Shown here: positions 17,354 to 28,498 of the stretch, piece after piece
Layout of the letters: every line of letters begins with the position of its first letter
Position numbering within the stretch: position 1 is the first letter of the stretch
Notes under the pieces: model-generated
Told to the model about the DNA's origin: nothing
The model's database searches: none
The model's input: only the letters and a program-made list of their open reading frames with translations
NCBI RefSeq assembly: GCF_016735685.1
Contig: NZ_JAERRA010000001.1
Location: forward strand, 248,001-312,000
Source: Piscinibacter lacus
GTDB lineage: Bacteria; Pseudomonadota; Gammaproteobacteria; Burkholderiales; Burkholderiaceae_C
Length of the DNA stretch: 64,000 bases
Direction of reading: 5' to 3'
Made by a program: the position numbers and the translations under genes

Positions 17354-17383
17354 ATCGACTCACGCCGGCGGATGATGGAAAGG

Positions 17384-17408
17384 GCCGCCCGCTCATGCAG
17401 CGGGCGGC
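17384..17408. terminator. hairpin between convergent porin and response-regulator genes
   Basis: A 10-bp perfect stem (17384-17393 / 17399-17408) with a 5-nt loop, overlapping the regulator's last codons. No U-run on either side, so a weak bidirectional terminator at best. Confidence 0.4.
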
Positions 17409-18103
17409 TCCAATCGATATCCCAGTCCACGCTGAGTCTGGATCAGCGGCACCTCGCGGCCTTCATCAATCTTCGCCCGCAGGCGTCGGATGTAGACGTC
17501 GACGACATTGGTCAGCGGATCTTGGTGACTGCCCCAGACATTGGCGAGGATACGCTCACGGCTGAACAGGCGCCCTGGCGCGGACATGAGCAGTTCCAGC
17601 AAAGCCAGCTCCTTGGCGGTCAATGCGACCACCTGACCCGCGCGGGTCACTTTCATCGACGTGCGGTCCAATACCAGATCAGCCACTTCCAACCGGGTCG
17701 CAAGCTGCGACTGAAGTTGGATGGGGCGTCGCAACAAAGCCTCCAGCCGCGCCAGCAGTTCCTCAAAGGCAAAGGGTTTGCCGAGGTAATCGTCGGCCCC
17801 GAGACGCAGGCCGGTCACCCGATCCTCCAGTGCGGACATTGCCGTCAACATCAGGATGGGAAAGGGAAAGCCACTGGCACGAAGTGTCTGGCAAACCTCA
17901 AGGCCGCTCATGCCGGGAAGCATGACATCAAGGATCAGGACAAAAGGCTCAGGCGACTGGCGTAAGTCCCGCGCGGCATCCTGGGCCAGGGCCAGGCCTT
18001 CATTGCCCTGGCGGGCGACCTGTACGGCGTAACCCTCGGCGCGCAAGCCACGGTCGAGAAAGTCAGCCACTCGAGGATCATCTTCAACAATCAGGACGCG
18101 CAT
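17393..18103 (-). CDS. OmpR/PhoB-family response regulator
   Basis: 236 residues. The receiver domain (1-125) has the acidic pair EDD (7-9), phospho-acceptor Asp59 in FVLILDVMLPGMSG, the conserved Thr in MLTAMS and Lys in LGKPF. The winged-helix DNA-binding domain (about 140-232) shows LTAKELALLELLM, RLFSRERILANVWG, NVVDVYIRRLRAKID and IQTQRGLGYRLE. This class binds direct repeats as head-to-tail dimers in about 11-bp register, matching the TTCAY boxes found nearby. It starts 10 bp after the kinase stop, so the pair is co-translated. Asp59 is further along than usual because of a short insertion before the strand. Confidence 0.93.
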   Translation of the reverse strand: MRVLIVEDDPRVADFLDRGLRAEGYAVQVARQGNEGLALAQDAARDLRQSPEPFVLILDVMLPGMSGLEVCQTLRASGFPFPILMLTAMSALEDRVTGLRLGADDYLGKPFAFEELLARLEALLRRPIQLQSQLATRLEVADLVLDRTSMKVTRAGQVVALTAKELALLELLMSAPGRLFSRERILANVWGSHQDPLTNVVDVYIRRLRAKIDEGREVPLIQTQRGLGYRLEPPAA

Positions 18104-18113
18104 GGTCAGAAAC

Positions 18114-19748
18114 TCAGGAGTAGTTGGGCAAGGCAGGTGTAGCGTCTTCGAGAGCATGAAGCGGCAAAGTCACGCTGACCACGGTGCCTCGACCCAACTC
18201 GCTCTGCAAGACGATCTTTCCGCCGTGTGCACGGCAAAGCACATCGGCCAAGGGCAGGCCCAGGCCGTTGCCCTGCGCTTGATGGGCGCGGGCGTGCGCG
18301 CCGCGGAAGTTGCGCTGGAACACCAGCGGCACATCCTCAGGGGCAATGCCGATGCCCTGGTCGCGCACCTCAAACAGCCAGGTCGGGTTGTCTCCCCCCT
18401 CGGGCTGCCGGCGCACGAGCACGCGCACTGTTTGTTGGTCACGTGAGTAACGCACAGCGTTGTCGAGGATGAGCATCAGCAGTTGCCGTAGCCGCCGACT
18501 GTCCGCAAGCATGGGCAAAGGCTCTGAAGTCACTTCAAGCGCCCAATGGATACCACGCTCCTGGCCCAGGGTCTGCGCTTCGTTCAGGGCCTCGCGCAAC
18601 ACGTCCTGCGCATCAATCGGGGTGCGCGCCAGGGCAAGGTTCTCGACGTCGGTGCGCGCCAGAATCAGCAGGTCGTCGATCACGACACCAAGCTGGCGGG
18701 CTGAATCTGCAATGTTGCGCAGCGAGGTCTTGTACTCATCGACCTGCTTGTCGCGCCCCCGCAGGGTGATCTCGGCCTCGCCGCGGATGGCTGTCGTCGG
18801 CGTACGAAGCTCGTGGCTGATGTCGGCAAAGAGTTGGCGCCGCCGTGCATCGATCTGCTGAAGCGCAGCCAGCGCCTGTTGCAGCTCGGCCGTGCGACCT
18901 TGCACCAGTTCCTCAAGCTGCCGGCGAGCGTCGCGCTCATCCTGCCGTCTCTGTTGCAGCTCGGCGGCCATGGCGTTGACGCGGCGGGCAAACTGACCGA
19001 ACTCATCGTTGCGGTCGTCAGGAATGCGGTGACTCAGCTCACCTTGCTTGAGCGCATCCGCGCCCGTGATCAGCGCTTCCAGCGGGCGGCGCAGGGCGCG
19101 CGAAAAGTGCAGAGCCAGCGCAAAGGCGAGACCGCTGAGCGTGAGCGTGGCGCCCACCACCAGATTGCGTACCGTGCGCAGAGACGCATCAGCCTGTTCT
19201 CGCTGGCGGGCCAGGGCGGTTTCCTCGCGACTGATGACGGCCGCGAGGAGGGAGCGCAGGTCGCGCCCATCGAGTCGGTCGAAGACGGCATCCAGGTCCA
19301 TCAACAGGCGGGCTGGATCGGGGCGCGCGCCGGAGGCTGGCAGGGCGTCGAGGCGCTGCGAGAGCTCATCGATGCTGCGCGTGAGCAACGTGACGGCCTC
19401 TTCCCGGAGCTGATGCTCCCGAAGCGCCAGTGAATCGGAGCCGTCCATGATTTGCGTCTCCACGGACAGCCGGGCCACCCGCTGGAGATTCGCCTTCATC
19501 GCATTGACGAGACGAGCCCGCTCAACCCCGTCGGCTTGGACGTCAAGAAGCAGCGAGCGTGAGAGCCATGCACGCAGGCGCTGCTTGTCGGCCGCCAGAT
19601 TGATGAAGGCATTGTGGATGTCGCTCGCGACGCGACCGCGGATGACCTTGTCGCTGGCGACGTCAAGCGCCCACAGGCCAAGCGCCCCTTGCAGCAGCGA
19701 TGCGACGGCAAGAATCGCCAATGCCTGCTGGAGGCGGGTACGAAACAT
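18114..19748 (-). CDS. membrane sensor histidine kinase
   Basis: 544 residues. TM1 at about 8-28, an alpha-helical periplasmic sensor region (about 30-190), TM2 at about 195-215, HAMP (to about 270), a coiled segment rich in Gln/Arg, the HisKA box ISHELRTPTTAIRGEAE with His312, then an HATPase_c domain with the N box LILDNAVRYS, G1 DQGIGIAPED and G2 GNGLGLPLA. GAGGAG precedes the ATG at 19748. The helical periplasmic domain has no signature I can tie to a ligand. It follows the globin gene across a strong terminator and precedes its regulator by 10 bp. The partner promoters suggest it senses an envelope or gas-related cue (speculation). Confidence 0.92.
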   Translation of the reverse strand: MFRTRLQQALAILAVASLLQGALGLWALDVASDKVIRGRVASDIHNAFINLAADKQRLRAWLSRSLLLDVQADGVERARLVNAMKANLQRVARLSVETQIMDGSDSLALREHQLREEAVTLLTRSIDELSQRLDALPASGARPDPARLLMDLDAVFDRLDGRDLRSLLAAVISREETALARQREQADASLRTVRNLVVGATLTLSGLAFALALHFSRALRRPLEALITGADALKQGELSHRIPDDRNDEFGQFARRVNAMAAELQQRRQDERDARRQLEELVQGRTAELQQALAALQQIDARRRQLFADISHELRTPTTAIRGEAEITLRGRDKQVDEYKTSLRNIADSARQLGVVIDDLLILARTDVENLALARTPIDAQDVLREALNEAQTLGQERGIHWALEVTSEPLPMLADSRRLRQLLMLILDNAVRYSRDQQTVRVLVRRQPEGGDNPTWLFEVRDQGIGIAPEDVPLVFQRNFRGAHARAHQAQGNGLGLPLADVLCRAHGGKIVLQSELGRGTVVSVTLPLHALEDATPALPNYS

Positions 19749-19778
19749 CAAGACCAACTCCTCGGGACAGGTCACCAA

Positions 19779-19814
19779 AAAAAGAAAAGGTCCGCCGGAC
19801 AGGGTCCGGCGGAC
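19779..19814 (-). terminator. strong intrinsic terminator between the globin and kinase genes
   Basis: The minus-strand RNA forms an 11-bp perfect stem (19804-19814 / 19790-19800) with a 3-nt loop, followed by CUUUUCUUUUUUU. It lies between the globin stop and the kinase start within one gene row, so kinase-regulator expression needs read-through or its own promoter. Confidence 0.88.
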
Positions 19815-19820
19815 AGGGCC

Positions 19821-20285
19821 TCAGCGGGTGACGATGTCCCGATGCATGGGTGCGAGCAAGGCCATCAGCCGATTTTGCAAGGCATAGGGCACGCCCTCTC
19901 GGTCCATTGCGGTGTAGAGCGCCTCGGCCAGGGCATTGAATTGGGCTTCCGTGATGCCCATGCCAGCGTGCGAGCTCTTCATGTCGCGGCCGGTGTACTT
20001 GCAGGGTCCCCCCGTGGCCTCGCAGACCTGCTCGACGAGCAGGGTGCGGAGGCGCGGCAGGTTGGCGCCGGCAAAGCTGGGGGCGATGCGCGGGTCGCCT
20101 CCAACCACCGTCAAAAAGGTGTCGATCACCTTGGCAATGGCGGCCTCGCCGCCGAGCTGGCTGTAAAGCGTGGGCGCAGCCGGCGCGGCGGCTTGGACAG
20201 CCGGCAGGCCCGTGCCGATCAGGCCCATCGCGAGCACCCAGGGAGCCGCGCAGCGGCACAACAGCATCATCTTGGTTTGGCGCAT
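19821..20285 (-). CDS. exported group 1 truncated hemoglobin
   Basis: 154 residues: a cleavable signal peptide (to about residue 32, LPAVQA/AA) followed by a group 1 (TrHbN/GlbN-like) globin. Seen are the LYSQLGGEAAIAKVIDTFL A/B helices, PRIAPSFAGANLPRLRTLL, and the EATGGPCKYTGRDMKSSHAGMGIT block, where the His of SSHAGM is the proximal (F8) ligand. Two cysteines flank the GG turn (VCEATGGPCK). Such globins bind O2, NO or CO. Export to the periplasm is unusual for the family, though known with DUF3034 partners. Its ATG lies 1 bp past the DUF3034 stop, so translation is coupled. A terminator follows. Confidence 0.9.
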   Translation of the reverse strand: MRQTKMMLLCRCAAPWVLAMGLIGTGLPAVQAAAPAAPTLYSQLGGEAAIAKVIDTFLTVVGGDPRIAPSFAGANLPRLRTLLVEQVCEATGGPCKYTGRDMKSSHAGMGITEAQFNALAEALYTAMDREGVPYALQNRLMALLAPMHRDIVTR

Positions 20286-20286
20286 G

Positions 20287-21195
20287 TCAGTACCCAAGTT
20301 GGAAGGAGAGGTAAACGCCGCGCTGATCCCGCTGATTGAGCGGGCTGGCCGCGGTGCCGGAAAGGATCGGTCCGACGTCGGCATAGGCCAAGGTGACCGA
20401 GGTGTGCTTGTTGGGCGCCCAAGCTGCGAAGAGGCTGTAGGCGGAATCCTCGCGGTCCACGCCCAGGTTGCGGGGCTTGGTGCGGTACTCAGCGCCCACC
20501 GCCAAGTCGCGGCGAAGCAGCCAGGCAACCGCTCCCTCGAACTCGGGCTTGTGGGAATCGCCCAGATCGCCCCCGAAACCAGCCAGGCCGTACTGGTTGG
20601 CGCGGGTGAAGCGCACGGTGCCATTCAGCAGCAGGCTCTTGTCGAGCAGCAGCTTGCTGGCCGCAACGTAGAGGTCGGTGTCCGAGTTGCGGCGGGCGCC
20701 AATATCGCGCGCGTCGTCGAGCGCACCCAGGCCCTGGATGCCGCGATTGCGCTTGTGCTGCAAGCCCACCGAGATCTGGGGCCATGGCTTGTCTTGGTCG
20801 AGGATCGCGTCGCCGAAGACGCGCAGCTTCACGCCGACACTGTCAAGCTCGATGCGCGCGCCTTCCAGGGCGCCACCGTTCTCGTCCAGGCGAAGCCGCG
20901 CGTAGCTCAGCTCAACCCGGTTGCCAAAGGACACGCTGAGGCCCGGGCTGCTCAGGCGGTAGTCCTGGGTGAAGAGGCTCGTGTGTCGAGCCTGGACGCT
21001 GTAGCTGTCCCGGGTGCCGTAGCCGCCAATCAGCGCCCAGGTGCTCAAGCCGCCGCCCGCTGCGCCATCGAGAGCGCTGACGCCGCCGGTCAACAAGAGC
21101 CGCCCCTGGTCCGGTGGCGTGAAGGCCGCAGCCGGAAGGGCTGCACCGAGGGCCAGGCAGCCCCCGATCGCAAGGGAAAGAATCGAATGGTTCAT
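20287..21195 (-). CDS. DUF3034-family exported (outer-membrane) protein
   Basis: 302 residues with signal peptide MNHSILSLAIGGCLALGAALPAAA. The mature part begins with the DUF3034 pattern DQGRLLLTGGVSALDGAAGGGLSTWALIGGYGTRDSYSVQARHTSL and continues with FGNRVELSYARLRLD, GVKLRVFGDAILDQDKPWPQISVGLQHKRN and a C-terminal aromatic strand (YLSFQLGY), consistent with a beta-barrel. The family is uncharacterised but often precedes a secreted truncated globin, as here. It heads the globin-kinase-regulator row; the operator array lies about 250-310 bp upstream. Confidence 0.8.
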   Translation of the reverse strand: MNHSILSLAIGGCLALGAALPAAAFTPPDQGRLLLTGGVSALDGAAGGGLSTWALIGGYGTRDSYSVQARHTSLFTQDYRLSSPGLSVSFGNRVELSYARLRLDENGGALEGARIELDSVGVKLRVFGDAILDQDKPWPQISVGLQHKRNRGIQGLGALDDARDIGARRNSDTDLYVAASKLLLDKSLLLNGTVRFTRANQYGLAGFGGDLGDSHKPEFEGAVAWLLRRDLAVGAEYRTKPRNLGVDREDSAYSLFAAWAPNKHTSVTLAYADVGPILSGTAASPLNQRDQRGVYLSFQLGY

Positions 21196-21558
21196 GGCTT
21201 GGACTTTGAGGAGGAGGCCAAGCGCCGCCAGAGGTCGGACCTGCACCCCGGGCAAGCGCGGGGGGGGGGTCAGGACGACCGGTACCTCCGGCCACAGGGG
21301 GCCGACCGACCGCTCAGGCTCAGGGGCATAGGGAAGTTCATCGAAGATCCCGAGGTGGAGGACAAACCGACGCAGCCGCTGCCGCGCCGGGGCCGAGCCA
21401 AACGCTTGCATGCGTATGACCCGTGTCCTCTACTCTCCCGCGGTGGCCTGAACCCACCGGGTCAGGAAAATGAAAGCGGCAACCCTGAGGGATGAATCAG
21501 GGATGAAAGCCCGAGCGCGTCTCGGGGCGCCTCCCGGCGCCGCTTGACACGCCTGGCC
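21196..21558 (-). promoter_or_regulatory. long upstream region with TTCAT array (21448-21507)
   Basis: A 363-bp gap between DUF3034 and the metH stop, with no gene. On the minus strand TTCAT boxes (ATGAA on plus at 21503, 21492 and 21470) are followed by TTCAG (CTGAA at 21448). Spacings of 11, 22 and 22 bp keep all four boxes on one helical face. The two boxes nearest the gene in the 13.4-kb minus-facing array are likewise 22 bp apart. The remaining roughly 250 bp of leader hold no recognised element. A run of ten G at 21260-21270 stands out. Confidence 0.62.
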
Positions 21559-24291
<2,733 letters not shown>

Positions 24292-24361
24292 GGCGGGCTG
24301 CGGCGGGTCACGATCGAAAGCTGCAGCGGGGGCCGGCTCACCCGGCGCGCCCGTGCAGGCG

Positions 24362-24487
24362 GGGGTGAGCGCCGTTGTCTTCTGGGAGCCGCCGCCCCGG
24401 GCGGGAACGGCCGATCACCACGGCCCCGAGCCTGGCCACACCCCCGGTAGATGCCGGGCGGGGCGCGGTCGCAGCGCTCCTCGGGAC
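24362..24487 (-). ncRNA. S-adenosylhomocysteine (SAH) riboswitch upstream of metH
   Basis: The minus strand contains the three conserved blocks of this riboswitch class in order: CCGAGGAGCGCTGCGACC (24484-24467), GGCCAGGCTCGG (about 24437-24426) and AACGGCGCTCACC (24376-24364). The first and last can pair (GAGCGC with GCGCTC) and the second folds back on CCGAG to form the pseudoknotted core. A TAGAAT -10-like box at 24500-24495 places the transcript start at the 5' edge. SAH riboswitches switch on genes that consume or recycle SAH products when SAH is high, which fits methionine regeneration. Confidence 0.9.
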
Positions 24488-24576
24488 GGGCCGGATTCTA
24501 TCGATCCGCGTGCCGTGCTAGCTGACTGCCGACAAGGGCGCTTGCCCGCATCGCGCGCCCGGGGTGCAATCGGGCC

Positions 24577-25152
24577 ATGCCGAAGCTGCCCCACCCTCCC
24601 GCCCGATCCGTCCGATCCACCCGAGCGCCGGCCCGCGAAGCCAGGCGCCGCCTCGCGCTGGCCGCCCTGGGCCTGCTGCTGGCGTCCTGTGCGATCCCGC
24701 CGGAGCGCCCGGCACCGCGTGGCTCGACCAGCGAGCGCGAGCGCGAACGGCGCGGCGGCCTCTCGCCCGCCCTCGCCGCCCAGCGGCGGCGCCTGGTCGA
24801 CGTGCTGGCCGCCACGCCGGTGACGGTGGAAACGGTGGGGCGCGAGCTGCGCCTGCGCGTGCCCGAGCGCTTTGCCCATGCAAGCGGCCAGGCGGCCGCG
24901 CTGCGGCCCCTGGAGGCGGTGCTGGAGCAGGTCGCCATCGGCTTCAAGCCGTATGCGGCGCACTGCGAGATCGGCCTGCGGCCCCTGGTCGACCCGGGCC
25001 TGCAAGGGATGGCCGCCGCCGCCCAGGCCGCCCAGCGCGGCGCCACCCTGCGCGAGCCGCTGTTGCGGCGCGGCGTCGAGGCCAGTCGCCTCCGCATGCT
25101 GCCCCCCACCGACGGGACGTCGGTGGAAATCATCCTGCGCGACAGGCCCTGA
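24577..25152 (+). CDS. small lipoprotein with a degenerate OmpA-like domain
   Basis: 191 residues. A basic N-terminus and hydrophobic stretch end in a lipobox (LLLASC, cysteine near residue 38), so it is probably lipidated. An Arg/Glu-rich segment precedes a domain (about 85-190) whose pattern (LRLRVPERFAHASGQAALR, then a helix-rich part with RRGVEASRLRMLPP and VEIILRDRP) resembles an OmpA-type peptidoglycan-binding fold. The usual GHTD..G motif is missing, so binding is uncertain. It sits on the opposite strand between the two metH halves and converges on metH part 1 across a hairpin. The start could be further downstream. Confidence 0.6.
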   Translation: MPKLPHPPARSVRSTRAPAREARRRLALAALGLLLASCAIPPERPAPRGSTSERERERRGGLSPALAAQRRRLVDVLAATPVTVETVGRELRLRVPERFAHASGQAAALRPLEAVLEQVAIGFKPYAAHCEIGLRPLVDPGLQGMAAAAQAAQRGATLREPLLRRGVEASRLRMLPPTDGTSVEIILRDRP

Positions 25153-25166
25153 GCGCGCCCGGCGCG

Positions 25167-25190
25167 GGCCGGGGCGCTTCCGCCCCGGCC
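25167..25190. terminator. bidirectional hairpin between convergent lipoprotein and metH genes
   Basis: A 10-bp perfect GC-rich stem (25167-25176 / 25181-25190) with a CTTC loop fills the 45-bp gap between two stop codons. No U-tract, but position and strength suggest termination on both strands. Confidence 0.55.
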
Positions 25191-25197
25191 GCCAGAC

Positions 25198-26274
<1,077 letters not shown>

Positions 26275-26334
26275 GCGACGATTGTAGAAAGCCCGCCCGG
26301 GTCAACCCTGAGTCTTTCCCCCCTCGTGGAAAGG

Positions 26335-26625
26335 TCAGTGCTGGACCAGGGGCTGGCTGGGCAGGTGGCTGTAGCCGGCCAGGTAGGCCTCGATGGCCTC
26401 TTCGTCAGGTTCGGAGGCGGCCAGGGCCAGCGCGCCTTCGCGGAAGCTTTCGGCCAGGGCGCCCTCCAGAAAGAGGTCGCGGCCGGCCGTCTTGTCGAGG
26501 ATCTCGAAGCTGCCGCGCTGCAAGCCGGCCGGCAGCGGCCGGCCCTGCGCGTCGCGCTGCGGCGTGCCGGCGGGCAGGTCGAGCGAGAGCACCACGTAGC
26601 GGTCGGACTGGTAGAGCACCTGCAT
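26335..26625 (-). CDS. DUF3567-family small protein
   Basis: 96 residues, start chosen at 26625 where AGGAG lies about 6 bp upstream. The sequence (MQVLYQSDRYVVLSLDL, RGSFEILDKTAGRDLFLEGALAESFREG, DEEAIEAYLAGY) matches the DUF3567 family, found almost only in Burkholderiales. It is cytoplasmic with mixed alpha/beta composition and no known function. It lies 60 bp upstream of metH part 1, so the two are probably co-transcribed. Confidence 0.8.
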   Translation of the reverse strand: MQVLYQSDRYVVLSLDLPAGTPQRDAQGRPLPAGLQRGSFEILDKTAGRDLFLEGALAESFREGALALAASEPDEEAIEAYLAGYSHLPSQPLVQH

Positions 26626-26744
26626 GGAATCTCCTGCGGCACCGGGAGGGCGCCTTGTGAACACCGGCTTCAGATGCGACCGGCCTTGCAGGATTCAAGC
26701 CCGAGCCCGAGCCCGGCCCGATCCAGGGCCGCCGGGCCGCCGGA

Positions 26745-27881
26745 TCAGGGGGTGGGCGCGGCCGGCGCCTCGCCGGTCTTGCGCAGCAGGTCCAGCGGCT
26801 CGCCGCGGCCGTCGCTCAGGCGGATGCGGATCGGCAGGTGGCCGTGGGCCGGGTCCAGCCAGAGCTCGGCCCGGGTGTCGTGCTCGCCGTCCGGCTCGCG
26901 CAGCAGCTTGAGGGCGCGCACGGTCTCGCCGCCGACCAGGCGCAGCTTCTCCTCGCCGATCACGCGCAGATGCCATTCAGCCAGGTCGCCGCGCGCGCCG
27001 ACCACATGGAGCACGAAGGGTGACTCGGGCGGCTGCGTCCACGCGGCGGCCAGGGCGGCGATCTGCACCATCACGCTGAGTCGGTCCTGGCTGCCAGGCG
27101 GCAGGCTGTGCACCGTCGGGGGGCCGGAGAAGCTGACCTGCAGCGGCTGGCCGGCCTCGCGCCGGAAGTTGGCGGCCTGCTCGGGGCGGCGCAGCCGGCG
27201 GTCGGTGAAGCGCAGCGGCGCCAGGCCGGCGGCGTCGAAGCCGCCGCGGCTGACCTGGGTCAGCACGGTGCCGATCAGCGGCAGCTCGCCGCGCAGCGCC
27301 AGGGTGTAGCCCTGGGGGCCGGGCGCCCAGTCCAGGCTGCCCTCGCCGACCAGGCCGCCGCGGCTGAGCCGGTAGCTCCAGCGGGTGGGCGGCGGGATGC
27401 GGGTGGGCGGCAGCGGCGCGAGGGCATCGCGAACCGGCGCCGCCGCGGCCGGCCGCTCGCCGGCTTCGGCGGCCGGTGCCGCGGGCGCAAGCGGCGTCGC
27501 TGCCGGCACGGGCTGCGCCGCGGGTGGCGGCGGGTCCGCCGGTCGCGGCGGTCGCGGGCGGGTCGGCGGCTTGGCGACCGGTATCGATGCGGGCGGGGCG
27601 GCCGGCCGCGGGGCGCTTGCGGCAGCCGGCGCGGCGTCCTGCCCCGGCGCCGCAGGGGCTGGCGGCTCGGGGTCCACGGGGGCCGGCGGCTCGGGCGCCG
27701 CAGCGGGCGGCGGCGCAGGCGCTTGCGGCGGGGCCGTCTGCACGCTCAGCACGGCGGGCGGCGGCGCTGCGGGGGGCGGCGGCCCGTCCGGCGTCGCGCA
27801 ATGACGAAGCAGCAGCAGGTGCAGGCCCAGCACGGCCAGGGCCAGCAGCAGCAGGCGGGGGCGGAGAAAGCGCGAACGCAT
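26745..27881 (-). CDS. DUF3108-domain envelope protein
   Basis: 378 residues: a short cytoplasmic start, one membrane anchor (about 10-27), and a long Pro/Ala-rich linker (about 30-165) of the TonB-like kind that could span the periplasm. A C-terminal DUF3108 domain follows (about 170-375), seen in RWSYRLSRGGLVGEGSLDWAP, YTLALRGELPLIGTVLTQVSRGGFDAAGLAPLRFTDRR and RAELWLDPAHGHLPIRIRLSDGRGEPLDLL. DUF3108 proteins are outer-membrane or periplasmic factors of unknown role, in the LolA/LolB-like fold neighbourhood. It diverges from the retropepsin gene with 76 bp between starts. Confidence 0.75.
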   Translation of the reverse strand: MRSRFLRPRLLLLALAVLGLHLLLLRHCATPDGPPPPAAPPPAVLSVQTAPPQAPAPPPAAAPEPPAPVDPEPPAPAAPGQDAAPAAASAPRPAAPPASIPVAKPPTRPRPPRPADPPPPAAQPVPAATPLAPAAPAAEAGERPAAAAPVRDALAPLPPTRIPPPTRWSYRLSRGGLVGEGSLDWAPGPQGYTLALRGELPLIGTVLTQVSRGGFDAAGLAPLRFTDRRLRRPEQAANFRREAGQPLQVSFSGPPTVHSLPPGSQDRLSVMVQIAALAAAWTQPPESPFVLHVVGARGDLAEWHLRVIGEEKLRLVGGETVRALKLLREPDGEHDTRAELWLDPAHGHLPIRIRLSDGRGEPLDLLRKTGEAPAAPTP

Positions 27882-27957
27882 GCGCCCAGTATCCGCGCGG
27901 CCCCCTGCCTACACTGGGGCGACCCGCCTGCCTGCCCCGTACCGCCCGCCTCCGGCC

Positions 27958-28428
27958 ATGCCCTCGACCCTGAAGATCGCCACCGTCTGGTTGCTGCTGG
28001 GCCTGGCCGTCTTCCTCGGCTTCCAGGCCCTGGAGCGCGAGCGCAGCCGGCCCGCGCTGCGCATCGAGACCGACGGCGCGATCACCCTGCACCGTGCCGC
28101 CGACGGCCACTACCACTGGCCCGGCAGCGTCAATGGCCAGCCGGTGGACTTCCTGGTCGACACCGGCGCCAGCCGCAGCGCGCTGCCCCAGGCCCTGGCC
28201 CAGGCGGCCGGCCTGAAGGCCCTGGGCATCGTGCATTCCGACACCGCCGGCGGTCGCGCCCAGGGCTGGCAGGCGCGCGCCCAGCTCGCGCTGGAAGGCG
28301 GGCTGCGCGCCGAGGACTGGCCGGTCACCGTGCTGCCGGCCCTGCAGACGCCGCTGCTCGGCATGGACCTGCTCGGCCGCATGGACTGGCAGCAAAGCGG
28401 CGACACCCTGACGCTGCGCCCGCGCTGA
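27958..28428 (+). CDS. membrane-anchored retropepsin-like aspartic protease
   Basis: 156 residues of the TIGR02281/clan AA family. An N-terminal membrane anchor (about 5-22) is followed by a single aspartic-protease lobe with active-site VDFLVDTGASRSALP and the second conserved motif LLGMDLLGRMDW. One lobe only, so it must dimerise to be active, as retroviral proteases do. Start at 27958 gives the anchor directly. The substrate is unknown. Orientation of the anchor suggests a periplasmic catalytic domain. Confidence 0.82.
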   Translation: MPSTLKIATVWLLLGLAVFLGFQALERERSRPALRIETDGAITLHRAADGHYHWPGSVNGQPVDFLVDTGASRSALPQALAQAAGLKALGIVHSDTAGGRAQGWQARAQLALEGGLRAEDWPVTVLPALQTPLLGMDLLGRMDWQQSGDTLTLRPR

Positions 28429-28498
28429 AGCACCGGCGCCGCGCCGCCGCCCGCTGGGCACAATGCCCCGCAACCCTTCCCCGACCCAGGAGCGCCCG

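Noticed and set aside
24292..24576. A cobalamin riboswitch ahead of B12-dependent metH
   Set aside because: No B12-box-like sequence was found. The conserved blocks present are those of the SAH riboswitch.
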